57,718 bases of DNA from contig JAEEOP010000009.1 in the NCBI GenBank assembly GCA_016284295.1, forward strand, positions 1 through 57,718. Direction: 5' to 3'. A model generated the notes under the pieces. That model had not been told where the DNA came from and made no database searches. It was given only the letters and a program-made list of their open reading frames with translations. Below, piece after piece: positions 1 through 8,825 of this stretch. A program made the position numbers and the translations under genes. The stretch is from Methanomassiliicoccaceae archaeon. Lineage in GTDB: Archaea > Thermoplasmatota > Thermoplasmata > Methanomassiliicoccales > Methanomethylophilaceae. Every line of letters begins with the position of its first letter. Position 1 is the first letter of the stretch.

Positions 1-669
1 AGGGGTCGCGGAACCTCTTTGTACCGCTCACCCAGCCACAGGCACGTCGACGATGTCAGGCTCCCCGCGTTCAACGAGGGAACAGCAGTCATCAGAGACC
101 TGATCCAGGCACCCGGAAGGACATGCCCTCTCGCAGTGCTTGACGTGAACGGTAAGACTGACTACCAGCTCGCAGTAGAGGGTACCAAGGTCGGACAGAC
201 CATCCTCATCGGCGGAGACGTCGTTGCAGCAGGTAACATATTGAAATTGGCGAACATCCCCGAGGGAACCCTCGTCCACAACGTCGAGGCAAGGCCCGGA
301 GACGGAGGAAAGTTCGTGAAGACAGCCGGATCCTCCGGAACAGTCGTTTCCAGGGGAGACAAGGTCATGGTCCTCATGCCTTCCGGAACCATCAAGGAGT
401 TCAACCCCAACTGCCGCGCAGCAGTCGGAGTCGTCGCCGGTGGCGGAAGGGGAGACAAGCCTCTCGCCAAAGCAGGTAAGAACGTTCTGACACTGAGGTC
501 CAGGTCCAAGGCACCCTTCAAGACGAAGGGAGTTGCAATGAACCCTGTCGACCACCCCCACGGAGGAGGAAGCCACGCCCACGTCGGAGGACCCAACTGT
601 CAGAAGAGGACAGCATCGCCTGGTCAGAAGGTAGGATTCCTGCCTCCTAAGAAGAAAATAAGGAAGTGA
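1..669 (+). CDS. rpl2: Ribosomal protein uL2 (5' truncated by window edge)
   Basis: Core 50S protein at the peptidyl-transferase centre. The frame is open from base 1 and begins within the conserved RGRGTSLYRSPSHRH segment, so roughly the first ten residues lie outside the window; the first in-frame TTG at 19 is not the real start. The C-terminal hallmark MNPVDHPHGGGSHAHVGG, which carries the conserved catalytic-centre histidine, is intact near residues 180-195, and the protein ends in a lysine-rich tail. First visible gene of a long same-strand ribosomal operon; uS19 begins six bases after its stop. Confidence 0.97.
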   Translation, partial: RGRGTSLYRSPSHRHVDDVRLPAFNEGTAVIRDLIQAPGRTCPLAVLDVNGKTDYQLAVEGTKVGQTILIGGDVVAAGNILKLANIPEGTLVHNVEARPGDGGKFVKTAGSSGTVVSRGDKVMVLMPSGTIKEFNPNCRAAVGVVAGGGRGDKPLAKAGKNVLTLRSRSKAPFKTKGVAMNPVDHPHGGGSHAHVGGPNCQKRTASPGQKVGFLPPKKKIRK

Positions 670-674
670 TTGCA

Positions 675-1136
675 ATGGGAAAGAAGATTATTGCAGGATC
701 GGCAAAGGCATCGAGGAGGAAGTCCAGGAAGAAAGCGTCGGCAATCCAGGCACGCAGGAAGAAGGAGTTCCTGTTCCGCGGATTCACGATGGAGGAGCTT
801 CTGGCCATGCCCTTCGACGAGGTACTCGGTCTCCTGCCCTCCAGGGCCAGGAGGACATACCTCCGCGGTCTGAACTACGAGCAGCAGCTCCTGTTCGACA
901 AGCTGAAGGATTCCACGGAGCCCGTCAGGACGCACCGCAGGGATTTGCCCATCATACCCCAGTTCGTGGGAAAGACCGTCAGCGTATACAACGGTCGCGA
1001 GTTCAAAGACGTAGAGATCAAGCCCGAGATGATCGGCTGCTTCATTGGAGAGTTCGTCCAGACGAGGAAGCCTCCAGTGCACTCCGGACCCGGAGTCGGT
1101 GCAACCAGGTCGTCCAAGTTCATGCCGTTGAAGTGA
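675..1136 (+). CDS. rps19: Ribosomal protein uS19
   Basis: Small-subunit head protein of 153 residues. The signature block with RTHRRDLPIIPQFVGKTVSV, then the GEFVQTRKPPVHSGPGVGATRSSKF tail, is typical of archaeal uS19. The lysine/arginine-rich N-terminus (residues 1-35) is the usual archaeal extension. I chose the ATG at 675; an in-frame GTG at 666 overlaps the end of uL2 and would add only three residues. Followed by the TGA-GGTG reinitiation-type spacer leading to uL22. Confidence 0.96.
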   Translation: MGKKIIAGSAKASRRKSRKKASAIQARRKKEFLFRGFTMEELLAMPFDEVLGLLPSRARRTYLRGLNYEQQLLFDKLKDSTEPVRTHRRDLPIIPQFVGKTVSVYNGREFKDVEIKPEMIGCFIGEFVQTRKPPVHSGPGVGATRSSKFMPLK

Positions 1137-1146
1137 GGTGTCAGAT

Positions 1147-1599
1147 ATGGTTAATTCAGGTTATACTGCAGTAGCTGACCCCGACACGACCGCAAAGGCC
1201 CTCGGAAGGGAGATGCCCGTCTCCCCCAAGTTCGCCCGCGAGGTCGCCGGAATGGTTCGCGGAATGAAGGTCGAGACAGCCCAGAAGGCTCTCGCAGAAG
1301 TGATCGACAAGAAGAGGCCCGTCCCCCTCAAGAGATACAACAAGAGAGTATCCCACAAGGCGGGAGTCGGACCCGGAAGGTACCCTGTGAAGGCAGCGAA
1401 GGCCATCCTCAGTGTCATCGACAGCGCAGCAGCGAATGCCGAGTACAAGGGATTGGACATCTCCAACATGGCCATCGCCACCATCTCCGTATCCAGAGGA
1501 AGGGTCATCCCCGGACACATGCCCAGGGCCCACGGCCGTGCAACGGAGTGGAACCAGGACACAATCAACGTCGAAGTCATCATCCAGGAGGTTGAGTGA
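1147..1599 (+). CDS. rpl22: Ribosomal protein uL22
   Basis: 50S protein lining the nascent-peptide exit tunnel, 150 residues. Recognised by the archaeal uL22 pattern: SPKFAREVAGMVRGMKVETAQ near the N-terminus, then RVSHKAGVGPGRYPVKAAKA, and the tunnel-loop segment RGRVIPGHMPRAHGRATEWN near residue 120. ATG at 1147 is preferred over an upstream GTG at 1138 because the GAGGTG at 1135-1140, formed with the uS19 stop codon, lies at the right distance from it. The gene ends two bases before the uS3 start. Confidence 0.96.
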   Translation: MVNSGYTAVADPDTTAKALGREMPVSPKFAREVAGMVRGMKVETAQKALAEVIDKKRPVPLKRYNKRVSHKAGVGPGRYPVKAAKAILSVIDSAAANAEYKGLDISNMAIATISVSRGRVIPGHMPRAHGRATEWNQDTINVEVIIQEVE

Positions 1600-1600
1600 A

Positions 1601-2287
1601 ATGGCAGCAGAGAGAAAGATCGTTGCCGAGTACGTCCGCAGGGTTCTCCTTAAGGAGTACCTCATGAAAGAGGTCAGCCGTGCTGGATTCGGAGGACTCG
1701 ACGTCCAGAGGACACCCATGGGAACCCGTGTCATCCTCACGACCGAGAGGCCCGGACTCGTCATCGGAAGGCGCGGTCAGACAATCAAGAATCTGACCCA
1801 GGTAATCGAGGAGCAGTTCGGATTCGAGAACCCCCAGATCGAGGTTCAGGAAGTCCCCAACGCAAGCCTCAACGCACAGATCATGGCCGAGAAGCTGGCC
1901 TTCTCCCTCGAGAGGGGCTGGCACTTCCGCAGAGCAGGACACTCCACGGTCCGCAGGATCATGGATGCCGGCGCACGCGGATGCTACATCATTGTGGCAG
2001 GAAAGCTCTCCGGTCAGAGGCACAGGACAGAGAAGTTCAAAGAGGGTAACATCAAATTCTGTGGAGATACCAAGGCACAGTTTATCGAGCACGGATACGC
2101 GGTCGCTAAGCTGAAGATGGGAGTCATAGGAGTTACCGTCGAGATCATGGTCAAGGATGCAAAGATGCCCGCCGATATCAAGGTCCTCAACAAGACCGAG
2201 GCGGCAGCAGTGCTCCCCGACCTCTTCGCAGCGCCCGCTGTCGAGGCACCCGCCGAGGCAGAGGCCGCCACCGAGGAGGTGCAGTGA
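1601..2287 (+). CDS. rps3: Ribosomal protein uS3
   Basis: 30S head protein at the mRNA entry channel, 228 residues. It starts [21 protein letters not shown] and has a type II KH domain with the loop [14 protein letters not shown] around residues 52-65. The C-terminal uS3 domain follows ([22 protein letters not shown]), then an Ala/Glu-rich acidic tail. ATG at 1601 directly follows the uL22 stop. The same frame is open upstream, but that stretch is uL22 sequence read in another frame. It overlaps the region just upstream of uL29. Confidence 0.96.
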   Translation: MAAERKIVAEYVRRVLLKEYLMKEVSRAGFGGLDVQRTPMGTRVILTTERPGLVIGRRGQTIKNLTQVIEEQFGFENPQIEVQEVPNASLNAQIMAEKLAFSLERGWHFRRAGHSTVRRIMDAGARGCYIIVAGKLSGQRHRTEKFKEGNIKFCGDTKAQFIEHGYAVAKLKMGVIGVTVEIMVKDAKMPADIKVLNKTEAAAVLPDLFAAPAVEAPAEAEAATEEVQ

Positions 2288-2289
2288 CC

Positions 2290-2493
2290 ATGGCATCTTT
2301 GAAGACCGCAGACATCAGGAACATGTCCGTCGAGGAGCGCAACCAGAAGCTGAAGGAGCTCCGCGACGAGCTGATGCACGAGAGGGGAGTCTCCGCAATG
2401 GGCGGTGCCCCCTCGAGCCCCGGAGCTATCAAGGCCCTGAGGCTCAACATCGCGCGCATCCTGACCGTCCAGAAGGAGGAGGAAAAGAACTGA
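2290..2493 (+). CDS. rpl29: Ribosomal protein uL29
   Basis: Small helical 50S protein (67 residues) near the tunnel exit, part of the SRP and chaperone docking area. Typical coiled helices: [29 protein letters not shown], then a second helix with the [17 protein letters not shown] ending. The ATG at 2290 is chosen; a GTG at 2284 overlaps the uS3 stop. GAGGAGGTG at the uS3 end supplies the ribosome binding site. Its TGA overlaps the next ATG (ATG at 2493), so translation of the two genes is coupled. Confidence 0.94.
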   Translation: MASLKTADIRNMSVEERNQKLKELRDELMHERGVSAMGGAPSSPGAIKALRLNIARILTVQKEEEKN

Positions 2494-2792
2494 TGGCTGA
2501 GATTTGCCCCGTATGTGGATTGCCTAAGGAACTCTGCATGTGCGAGGAGATCGCACGCGAGCAGCAGACCGTAAGGATCTCAGTCGACAGCCGCAGGTAC
2601 GGAAAGATGGTCACCGTCATCGACGGGATCGATGAGAACGACATCGACATCGCCGACCTCGCGAAGCAGCTGAAGAACAAATGCGCCGCCGGCGGAACAT
2701 ACAAAGACGGCCGCATCGAACTCCAGGGGGATCACAAGAAAAGAGTGAAGACCGTCCTGGAGGAAATGGGATTCCGCACAGAGGTAAGATGA
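2493..2792 (+). CDS. Translation initiation factor aIF1 (SUI1 family)
   Basis: Start-codon selection factor that binds the 30S P-site region, 99 residues. The N-terminal zinc-knuckle-like [13 protein letters not shown] (residues 5-17) and the SUI1 fold follow, with the basic loop [21 protein letters not shown] and the [12 protein letters not shown] ending. Its place between uL29 and rnp1 in the ribosomal operon is common in euryarchaea. The start overlaps the uL29 stop by one base, and the TGA overlaps the next ATG by four bases. Confidence 0.95.
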   Translation: MAEICPVCGLPKELCMCEEIAREQQTVRISVDSRRYGKMVTVIDGIDENDIDIADLAKQLKNKCAAGGTYKDGRIELQGDHKKRVKTVLEEMGFRTEVR

Positions 2793-3043
2793 GAGATAAT
2801 CTCTTCATGAGAACTGAGTTCATTGGACTGGACGTGGAAGTGCTGTCTTCACCATACTCGGGAATATCCGGTAAGGTGGTTGACGAGACGAAGAACACGT
2901 TTACCATCGATTCGGCCGGAACTGAGAGAATGGTACCCAAGTCAGGCAATGAGTTCAGATTCACATATGAAGGCAGGAACATCGACATCATCGGATCTAA
3001 GATAGTTTACCGACCAGAGGACAGAATCAAAAAGGTTAGGTGA
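2789..3043 (+). CDS. rnp1: RNase P protein component 1 (Rpp29/Rnp1)
   Basis: Protein subunit of archaeal RNase P, which removes 5' leaders from pre-tRNAs. 84 residues with the Sm-like beta-barrel pattern of Rpp29: [29 protein letters not shown], then a strand ending in [10 protein letters not shown], and the end [12 protein letters not shown]. This is at the short end for the family. ATG 2789 gives an ATGA overlap with aIF1; an alternative ATG at 2807 would still keep the fold. It sits directly before uS17, the usual archaeal position. Confidence 0.93.
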   Translation: MRDNLFMRTEFIGLDVEVLSSPYSGISGKVVDETKNTFTIDSAGTERMVPKSGNEFRFTYEGRNIDIIGSKIVYRPEDRIKKVR

Positions 3044-3049
3044 ATAAAA

Positions 3050-3382
3050 ATGACAGCAAAAATCAAGGACATCGGAATCGACGTCGTCCCTCCTACTTCG
3101 GAGTGCAATGACCCCAATTGCCCCTTCCACGGCACACTGGGAGTCAGGGGACAGACGATCGACGGAGTGGTTGCGACAGTCAGGATGAACAAGACCGTCG
3201 TCGTGGAGCGCAACTACCTCAGGTACATGCATAAGTACGAGAGATACGAGAAGAAGTCGAGCAGGTACGTGGCACACGCCTCCCCCTGCCTCGGCCTCAA
3301 GGTCGGCGACAAGGTCACCATCGCGGAATGCAGGCCCTTGGCGAAGACCGTGACTTTCGTAGTCATCGAGAAGAAGGAGTGA
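3050..3382 (+). CDS. rps17: Ribosomal protein uS17
   Basis: Primary 16S rRNA-binding protein, 110 residues. It has the archaeal/eukaryotic insertion CNDPNCPFHGTL near residues 19-30, followed by the OB-fold core GVVATVRMNKTVVVERNYL and the HASPCLGLKVGDKVTIAECRPLAKT segment. Two cysteines (CNDPNC) could bind metal or disulphide-pair, as in relatives. Six-base spacing after rnp1 and five bases to uL14. Confidence 0.96.
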   Translation: MTAKIKDIGIDVVPPTSECNDPNCPFHGTLGVRGQTIDGVVATVRMNKTVVVERNYLRYMHKYERYEKKSSRYVAHASPCLGLKVGDKVTIAECRPLAKTVTFVVIEKKE

Positions 3383-3387
3383 TTCAG

Positions 3388-3786
3388 ATGAAGGGAATTG
3401 CCGGAAACCAGACAAGAGGACTTCAGAACGGATCGCGTCTCGATGTGATCGACAACACTGGAGCCAAGGTAATCGAGATCATCACCGTTCCCGGTTACCA
3501 CGGAACAGCAAGGAGGGTCCCGTCCGCAGGAGTCGGAGACCTTGTGATCGCTTCCGTCAAGAAGGGAACACCCGCGATGAGGAGACAGATCGTCTTCGCG
3601 GTCATCGTCCGCCAGAGGCGCCCCGTAAGGAGGCCCGACGGAACGATGGTCTTCTTCGAGGACAACGCAGCGGTCATCACCACCGAGACCGGAGAGGTCA
3701 AGGGAACAGACATCAAAGGCCCCGTAGCCAGGGAAGCCGCTGAGAGGTGGCCCCGTGTGTCCGCTACCGCGAGCACTATCATCTGA
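3388..3786 (+). CDS. rpl14: Ribosomal protein uL14
   Basis: 50S protein at the subunit interface and the translation GTPase docking region, 132 residues. It shows the conserved uL14 pattern LQNGSRLDVIDNTGAKVIEII, then the VGDLVIASVKKGTPAMRRQ strand and RRPDGTMVFFEDNAAVI, ending in the typical GPVAREAAERWPRVSATASTII. The ATG at 3388 is the family start; the open frame further upstream is uS17 sequence in another register. The TGA begins a recurring intercistronic block leading to uL24. Confidence 0.96.
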   Translation: MKGIAGNQTRGLQNGSRLDVIDNTGAKVIEIITVPGYHGTARRVPSAGVGDLVIASVKKGTPAMRRQIVFAVIVRQRRPVRRPDGTMVFFEDNAAVITTETGEVKGTDIKGPVAREAAERWPRVSATASTII

Positions 3787-3796
3787 GGTGTGAGAA

Positions 3797-4168
3797 ATGG
3801 TAAGCAGCAAAGCAAGGACACAGAGGAAGGCACAGGCCAACGCGACCGCACACGTCAAGAGGAAGATGCTCTCCGCACACCTCAGCGATGACCTCCGTCA
3901 GAAGTACGGAAAGCGCACCGCCAGGGTCTGCAAGGGAGACACCGTCGTCGTCGTGCGCGGAAACGCGGACATCAAGAACATTGAGGGCAAGGTCATCAAC
4001 GTCTACACCAAGACAGGCCGTGTCGCCGTCGAGGGCGTCACGATCAAGCAGGCGGACGGAACCGAGGCCGAGCGCCCCATCCACGCATCCAACCTGGTCA
4101 TCACCAAGCTGAACACCGAGGATGCATGGAGGATGGATTCACTGTCGAAGAAGGAGGCTAAAGAATGA
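3797..4168 (+). CDS. rpl24: Ribosomal protein uL24
   Basis: 50S assembly-initiator protein, 123 residues. The KOW motif lies around residues 50-76 (CKGDTVVVVRGNADIKNIEGKV), and the archaeal C-terminal segment HASNLVITKLNTEDAWR is present. The ATG stands exactly ten bases after the uL14 stop, behind GAGGTG. The end overlaps the eS4 start by four bases (ATGA). Confidence 0.96.
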   Translation: MVSSKARTQRKAQANATAHVKRKMLSAHLSDDLRQKYGKRTARVCKGDTVVVVRGNADIKNIEGKVINVYTKTGRVAVEGVTIKQADGTEAERPIHASNLVITKLNTEDAWRMDSLSKKEAKE

Positions 4169-4872
4169 GCGACCACATGAAAAGATTGGCAGCGCCCAGG
4201 TCATGGCCCCTGAAGAGGAAGGTCAGCATCTTCATCACGAAGCAGAGCCCAGGAGCGCACTCGCTCGAGGACTCCATGGCTGCGACGATCGTCCTCAGGG
4301 ACATGATCGAAGCATGTGACACCGCCAGAGAAGCTAAGAGGATCATCGGAAACCGCGAGATGTTCGTGAACGGCAAGGCCGTCAAGAACCCCAAGGCGCC
4401 CGTTGGATTCATGGACACGATCGCTATCCCCAAGATGAACCTGTACTACCGCATGCTCATCACCGACAAGGGAAAGCTCACGATCGTCCCCATCTCCGAG
4501 AAGGAGGCCCAGTGGGGACTGTACAAGATCGAGGACAAGACCGTCGTCAAGGACGGAAAGTTCCAGCTCAACCTCTACGGCGGAAAGAACATCTTGATCG
4601 AGAAGAACGAGTACAAGTGCGGCGACACCCTCAAGGTGTGCCACGAGAACAACAAGATCCTCGACTGCTTCGCATTCGCAGCCGGCAGCACCGCCCTGAT
4701 CAAAGAGGGTGCCCAGTCCGGTAAGGTGAAGACCGTGAAGGAAGTCAAGGTCATCCGCAGCTCGGCACCCAACGTCGTCGTCTTCACCGATGACACCGAG
4801 ACCATCGTGGACAACTGCTACATCATCGGAGGCGCACAGCCCGCCATCACCATGCCGGAGGCTTCCGAATGA
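4165..4872 (+). CDS. rps4e: Ribosomal protein eS4
   Basis: Archaeal/eukaryotic 30S protein, 235 residues. The N-terminal [16 protein letters not shown] is diagnostic. An S4-type RNA-binding region follows ([37 protein letters not shown]), then the central domain and a C-terminal KOW-like strand region ([21 protein letters not shown]). It overlaps its neighbours on both sides by four bases (ATGA), indicating tight translational coupling within the operon. Confidence 0.96.
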   Translation: MSDHMKRLAAPRSWPLKRKVSIFITKQSPGAHSLEDSMAATIVLRDMIEACDTAREAKRIIGNREMFVNGKAVKNPKAPVGFMDTIAIPKMNLYYRMLITDKGKLTIVPISEKEAQWGLYKIEDKTVVKDGKFQLNLYGGKNILIEKNEYKCGDTLKVCHENNKILDCFAFAAGSTALIKEGAQSGKVKTVKEVKVIRSSAPNVVVFTDDTETIVDNCYIIGGAQPAITMPEASE

Positions 4873-5378
4873 GCAGTATGAGAGATCTCCACGTCGAGAA
4901 GGTCGTCGTCAACATCGGTGTCGGCGAGGCAGGAGAGAGGCTCGCGAAGGCAGAGAAGGTGCTCGAGATGGTCACCAAGCAGAAGCCCGTCGAGACACTC
5001 TCCAAGACAGTCAACAGGGACCTCGGAATCCGTCAGGGAATGCCCCTCGGATGCAAGGTCACCCTCAGGGGAGAGGAGGCTGTCGAGTTCGTCAAGCAGG
5101 CGCTCTCCATCAGGGAGATGCGCGTGCCCGAGTACTCCTTCGACCAGGAGGGCAACATGTCCTTCGGTATCTCCGACTACACCGACTTCGAGGGGATGAA
5201 GTACGACCCCGAGATCGGAATCTTCGGAATGGATATCAGCGTCGTCCTCAGGAGGCCCGGAAACAGGATTACCCAGAGGGCCCTCCTCAAGAGGAGGATC
5301 CCCAAGTCCCACCGCGTGGGCCGCGAGGAAGCGATCCAGTACATGAAAGACAACTTCCAGATCGAGGTGGTCCAGTGA
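4869..5378 (+). CDS. rpl5: Ribosomal protein uL5
   Basis: 5S rRNA-binding central protuberance protein, 169 residues. Signature [22 protein letters not shown], then the loop [19 protein letters not shown] and [21 protein letters not shown]. Archaeal length with no bacterial P-site loop extension. The start overlaps eS4 and the stop TGA overlaps the GTG start of uS14. Confidence 0.96.
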   Translation: MSSMRDLHVEKVVVNIGVGEAGERLAKAEKVLEMVTKQKPVETLSKTVNRDLGIRQGMPLGCKVTLRGEEAVEFVKQALSIREMRVPEYSFDQEGNMSFGISDYTDFEGMKYDPEIGIFGMDISVVLRRPGNRITQRALLKRRIPKSHRVGREEAIQYMKDNFQIEVVQ

Positions 5379-5536
5379 AAGTAAACACACAGAAACCTAA
5401 GAAGCAGTTCGGAAGATCCATCGGATGCACCCGCTGCGGCCGTCGCAGAGGAATCATCAGAAGGTACGGAATGCATCTGTGCCGCCAGTGCTTCAGGGAC
5501 ATGGCCCCAGAGCTTGGTTTCAAGAAGTATTCGTGA
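5375..5536 (+). CDS. rps14: Ribosomal protein uS14 (zinc-binding type)
   Basis: 30S head protein, 53 residues with an initiating GTG at 5375 that overlaps the uL5 stop. It carries two CxxC pairs, CTRCGRRRG and HLCRQCFRD, forming a zinc ribbon, and ends with the universal [14 protein letters not shown]. Short and zinc-type, as in all archaea. The following spacer is one of the recurring TGAGGTG blocks. Confidence 0.94.
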   Translation: MKVNTQKPKKQFGRSIGCTRCGRRRGIIRRYGMHLCRQCFRDMAPELGFKKYS

Positions 5537-5546
5537 GGTGTCAGAA

Positions 5547-5936
5547 ATGCAGAGCGATCCACTTAACGACGCAATGTGCGTAATAAAGAATGCATCAGTC
5601 AACGGAAAGTCTGACTGTACGATCGAGCCCTCGTCAAAACTCATCGGCCGCGTGCTGAAGGTTATGCAGGACTACGGTTACATCAGCCAGTTCGACTACG
5701 TTGAGGATGGAAAGGCAGGCAAATTCCACGTCTTGCTCGATGGAGCGATCAACGACTGTGGTGTCATCAAGCCCAGGTACTCCGTCAAGGTCACAGAGGT
5801 CGAGAAGTTCGAAGCGAGGTTCCTCCCCGCCCAGGACTTCGGACTCTTGATCATGACGACCACCGCGGGAGTGATCACCCAGGACCGCGCCAAGGAGCTC
5901 GGTGTCGGCGGAAAACTGTTAGCCTATGTGTACTGA
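5547..5936 (+). CDS. rps8: Ribosomal protein uS8
   Basis: 16S rRNA-binding protein of 129 residues. Recognised from DPLNDAMCVIKNASVNGKSDC, then the middle part LIGRVLKVMQDYGYISQFDYVED, and the C-terminal FGLLIMTTTAGVITQDRAKELGVGGKLLAYVY, which is the conserved RNA-contact domain. ATG 5547 lies ten bases after the uS14 stop behind GAGGTG. The next gene, uL6, follows after nine bases. Confidence 0.96.
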   Translation: MQSDPLNDAMCVIKNASVNGKSDCTIEPSSKLIGRVLKVMQDYGYISQFDYVEDGKAGKFHVLLDGAINDCGVIKPRYSVKVTEVEKFEARFLPAQDFGLLIMTTTAGVITQDRAKELGVGGKLLAYVY

Positions 5937-5945
5937 GGAATAAAG

Positions 5946-6497
5946 ATGACAATTGCAGGGAAAATCGAAAGCACCATCGCTATCCCCGGTGGGGTATCCG
6001 TCTCCTACGAGAACGGTACCATGAAGGTCTCCGGACCTAAGGGAGAATTAAGCAGAAACTTCGCGTACCCTAACATTAGTATTGCCGTCGGAGAGGGAAA
6101 AGTAGACGTATGTTGCGAGTACCCCAGAGTGAAGGACAAGGCCATGCTCGGAACCTTCGTCGCCCACATCAAGAACATGATCAAGGGCGTCACAGAGGGA
6201 TTCAAGTACGACCTGAAGATCGTGTTCTCTCACTTCCCGATGAAAGTTGCTGTGAAAGGCGACCGCGTGGAGATAAACAACTACATGGGAGGACACGCTC
6301 CCCGTTACGCTAACATCGTAAGGGGATGCACGGTCAAGATCTCCGGTCAGGATGTCACCGTTGAGGGTATCGACATCGAGGCCTGCGGTCAGACCGCTGC
6401 CAACCTCGAGAAGGCGACCCAGAGGGGAGGCTTCGACAAGAGGGTGTTCGAGGACGGAATATACATCGTCGGCAAATCGCACAAGGTGAGAGAATGA
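5946..6497 (+). CDS. rpl6: Ribosomal protein uL6
   Basis: 50S protein near the sarcin-ricin loop, 183 residues built of two repeated alpha/beta domains. The first repeat holds IPGGVSVSYENGTMKVSGPKGELSR; the second holds the HFPMKVAVKGDRVEINNYMGGHAPRYANI segment and ends RVFEDGIYIVGKSHKVRE. Archaeal pattern. The end overlaps the eL32 start by four bases. Confidence 0.96.
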   Translation: MTIAGKIESTIAIPGGVSVSYENGTMKVSGPKGELSRNFAYPNISIAVGEGKVDVCCEYPRVKDKAMLGTFVAHIKNMIKGVTEGFKYDLKIVFSHFPMKVAVKGDRVEINNYMGGHAPRYANIVRGCTVKISGQDVTVEGIDIEACGQTAANLEKATQRGGFDKRVFEDGIYIVGKSHKVRE

Positions 6498-7180
6498 CCG
6501 TGAAAGAGTTCAAGGACCTTCAGAACATGAAGGACGGCAACATCGAGGAGCTCAAGTCCATCGGGATCAACACCGTGGATGAGCTCAAGGCGGCCATGAA
6601 CGATGACGCAAAGGTAAAGGAGATCATCAAGACCCTTTCCGGAATCGGACCCAAGACCGTCGAGGCCTGGAAAGCAGCCTTCGCAGGAGAGGCGCCCGCA
6701 AAGGCACCCGCCAAGAAGGAGGCTCCCGCAGAGAAGGAGCCCGTGGTCGTAGAGTCCTCCTCTTCCGAGTACGTCGTGAAGAAGAAGGCAGAGATCGACC
6801 CCGAGACCGCCGATGCGCTCGCGAAGAGGGCAATCATCTCCGGAAGGAGGCCCGCATTCAAGAGGCAGGAGTGGTTCAGATACGCCAAGTTCAAGGACTC
6901 CACATGGAGGAAGCCCAAGGGAATCCACTCCAAGATGAAGAGGAGGCTCAAGAGGCGCGGACCCATTGTGGACATCGGTTTCCGCGGACCCGCAGCGGTC
7001 AGGGGACTCCACCCGACCGGATTCGAGGAGGTCCTCGTGTACAACGTCGACTCCCTTGAGGCGATCGATCCCAAGAAGCAGGCTATCCGTATCGGCGGAA
7101 CAGTCGGAACTAAGAAGAGAATGGCTATCGAGGACAGGGCCGACGAGCTCGGTATCAGGATCCTCAACAGGATGGTGTGA
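6494..7180 (+). CDS. rpl32e: Ribosomal protein eL32 with N-terminal helix-hairpin-helix extension
   Basis: 228 residues, much longer than the basic eL32 domain. The C-terminal half carries the family core (FKRQEWFRYAKFKDSTWRKPKGIHSKMKRR, then RGLHPTGFEEVLVYNV). Residues 1-60 form a helix-hairpin-helix-like domain (IEELKSIGINTVDELKAAM, then LSGIGPKTVEAWKAAF), joined through an Ala/Pro/Lys/Glu-rich linker. Similar extensions occur in some other euryarchaeal eL32 proteins. Stop and following spacer resemble the uS3-uL29 junction (GTGACCATGG). Confidence 0.95.
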   Translation: MTVKEFKDLQNMKDGNIEELKSIGINTVDELKAAMNDDAKVKEIIKTLSGIGPKTVEAWKAAFAGEAPAKAPAKKEAPAEKEPVVVESSSSEYVVKKKAEIDPETADALAKRAIISGRRPAFKRQEWFRYAKFKDSTWRKPKGIHSKMKRRLKRRGPIVDIGFRGPAAVRGLHPTGFEEVLVYNVDSLEAIDPKKQAIRIGGTVGTKKRMAIEDRADELGIRILNRMV

Positions 7181-7182
7181 CC

Positions 7183-7641
7183 ATGGCAGATCTGAAGAAC
7201 CAGAGAAGGATGGCAGCAGAAGTCCTGAAATGCGGTGAGAACAGAGTCTGGATCAACCCCGACAAGATCGAGGAGGTCGAGGACTGCATCACACGCGCGG
7301 ACATCCGTACCGCTATTGATTCCGGCCTGATCAAGGCCAAGGCCAAGAACGGAACTTCCAAGGGAAGGATAAGATACGTTCAGGGACAGAAGGCAAGCGG
7401 AAAGAGGAAGGGACCCGGTTCCAGGAAGGGAACGGCGAACGCCCGCGTCCGCGACAAGGAGCGCTGGATCGCTACGATCAGGCCCATCCGTGACGAGCTG
7501 AAGACCCTCAGGGCCGAGGGCAAGATCACCCCCTCCATCTACAGGCTTTATTACAGGAAGGCCAAGGGAGGAATGTTCAAGTCCCGCAGGCACCTTAAGC
7601 AGCACATGACCGCTGCTGGACACCTCAAGGAGGAGATCTGA
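7183..7641 (+). CDS. rpl19e: Ribosomal protein eL19
   Basis: Archaeal/eukaryotic 50S protein, 152 residues. The family pattern is clear: LKNQRRMAAEVLKCGENRVWINPDKIEEVEDCITRADIR, the glycine/arginine-rich bridge GQKASGKRKGPGSRKGTANAR, and the helix ending in YRLYYRKAKGGMFKSRRHLKQHM. ATG 7183 is preferred to the GTG at 7177 that overlaps eL32. Its stop overlaps the uL18 ATG by one base. Confidence 0.96.
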   Translation: MADLKNQRRMAAEVLKCGENRVWINPDKIEEVEDCITRADIRTAIDSGLIKAKAKNGTSKGRIRYVQGQKASGKRKGPGSRKGTANARVRDKERWIATIRPIRDELKTLRAEGKITPSIYRLYYRKAKGGMFKSRRHLKQHMTAAGHLKEEI

Positions 7642-8141
7642 TGGCAACAGGACCTAGATACAAAGTCGCATTCCGCAGAAGAAGAGAACTCCGCACCGAC
7701 TACTATGCCCGTAAGAAGCTCCTCACAGCGAGAGAGACCAGGGCCGTCGTCAGGAGATCCAACAAGAACATAACCATCCAGTTCGCGGACTTCGCGATGG
7801 AGGGTGACAAGGTCATCGCATCGGCCAGCACGAGAGAGCTGAAGGCAATGGGCTGGGAGTACTCCTGCTCATCGATCCCCGCAGCCTACCTGGTCGGATA
7901 CCTTGCAGGAAAGAGAGCAATTAAGGAAGGCGTCGAGTACGCAGTCCTCGACATCGGTATGCAGAAGGTCCAGCACGGCGGAGTCCTCTTCGCCACGGTC
8001 GCTGGAATGACTGACGCCGGGCTCGAGGTCCCCCACAGCGAAGATGTTCTCCCCGAGGAGGACAGGCTCAAGGGAAAGCACATCGACGACGCAATCGAGG
8101 CTGCAATCGACAGCCTGAAAGAGAAGATGGAGGCTGAGTGA
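7641..8141 (+). CDS. rpl18: Ribosomal protein uL18
   Basis: 5S rRNA-binding protein, 166 residues, archaeal type. It starts ATGPRYKVAFRRRRELRTDYYARKKLL and contains the SIPAAYLVGYLAGKRAIKEGVEYAVLDIG core; the acidic tail is that of archaeal uL18. ATG at 7641 overlaps the last base of the eL19 stop, and uS5 starts one base after its own stop. Confidence 0.96.
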   Translation: MATGPRYKVAFRRRRELRTDYYARKKLLTARETRAVVRRSNKNITIQFADFAMEGDKVIASASTRELKAMGWEYSCSSIPAAYLVGYLAGKRAIKEGVEYAVLDIGMQKVQHGGVLFATVAGMTDAGLEVPHSEDVLPEEDRLKGKHIDDAIEAAIDSLKEKMEAE

Positions 8142-8142
8142 A

Positions 8143-8823
8143 ATGACTGACTGGGTTCCTAAGACTAGGCTCGGACAGATGGTCCTCAACGGCGAGATCA
8201 CAACGATGAGCGACGCCCTGGCGACCAAATTGCCTCTCCGTGAGCCCGAGATCGTGGACATCCTGCTCCCCGACCTCCAGGACGAAGTCATCGACCTCAA
8301 CATGGTCCAGAGGATGACCGACTCCGGAAGGAGGGTCAGGTTCGCAGTTACCTGCATCGTTGGTAACGGCGACGGATTCATCGGATACGGAAGGGCCAAG
8401 GGAAAAGAGGTCGGACCTTCCATCAAGAAGGCTATCGACAACGCTAAACTGAACATAATCGAGATCAAGAGGGGCTGCGGATCCTGGCAGTGCGGTTGTG
8501 GAAACCCCCACAGCCTGCCTTTCGAGGTAAAGGGCTCCACCGGATCCGTCACCGTCACGCTGAAGCCCGCTCCCCGCGGAGTGTCTCTGGCAGTCGGTGA
8601 TGTCGCGAAGAGTCTGCTGACCCTCGCAGGTGTCCACGACGCCTGGGGATTCGCAAGAGGAAACACCAAGACAAAGGTCAACTACGCAATGGCAACCTTC
8701 GAGGCTCTGAAGATGACCTCCCGCATGAGGGTCACCGACGAGCAGGTGAAGAACCTGAACATCGTTACCGGACCTACCGGTATCAAGTTCGCTGAGACTG
8801 ATGTCGAGACCGAGGAGGAATGA
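8143..8823 (+). CDS. rps5: Ribosomal protein uS5
   Basis: 30S protein involved in decoding fidelity and mRNA unwinding, 226 residues. The double-stranded RNA-binding-like domain has the FAVTCIVGNGDGFIGYGRAKGKEVGPSIKKAI motif around residues 66-97, and the archaeal GCGSWQCGCGNPHSLPF insert and the second fold follow (VSLAVGDVAKSLLTLAGV). The cysteine pair in the insert is a family feature. It ends with an acidic ETEEE tail. Confidence 0.96.
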   Translation: MTDWVPKTRLGQMVLNGEITTMSDALATKLPLREPEIVDILLPDLQDEVIDLNMVQRMTDSGRRVRFAVTCIVGNGDGFIGYGRAKGKEVGPSIKKAIDNAKLNIIEIKRGCGSWQCGCGNPHSLPFEVKGSTGSVTVTLKPAPRGVSLAVGDVAKSLLTLAGVHDAWGFARGNTKTKVNYAMATFEALKMTSRMRVTDEQVKNLNIVTGPTGIKFAETDVETEEE

Positions 8824-8825
8824 AG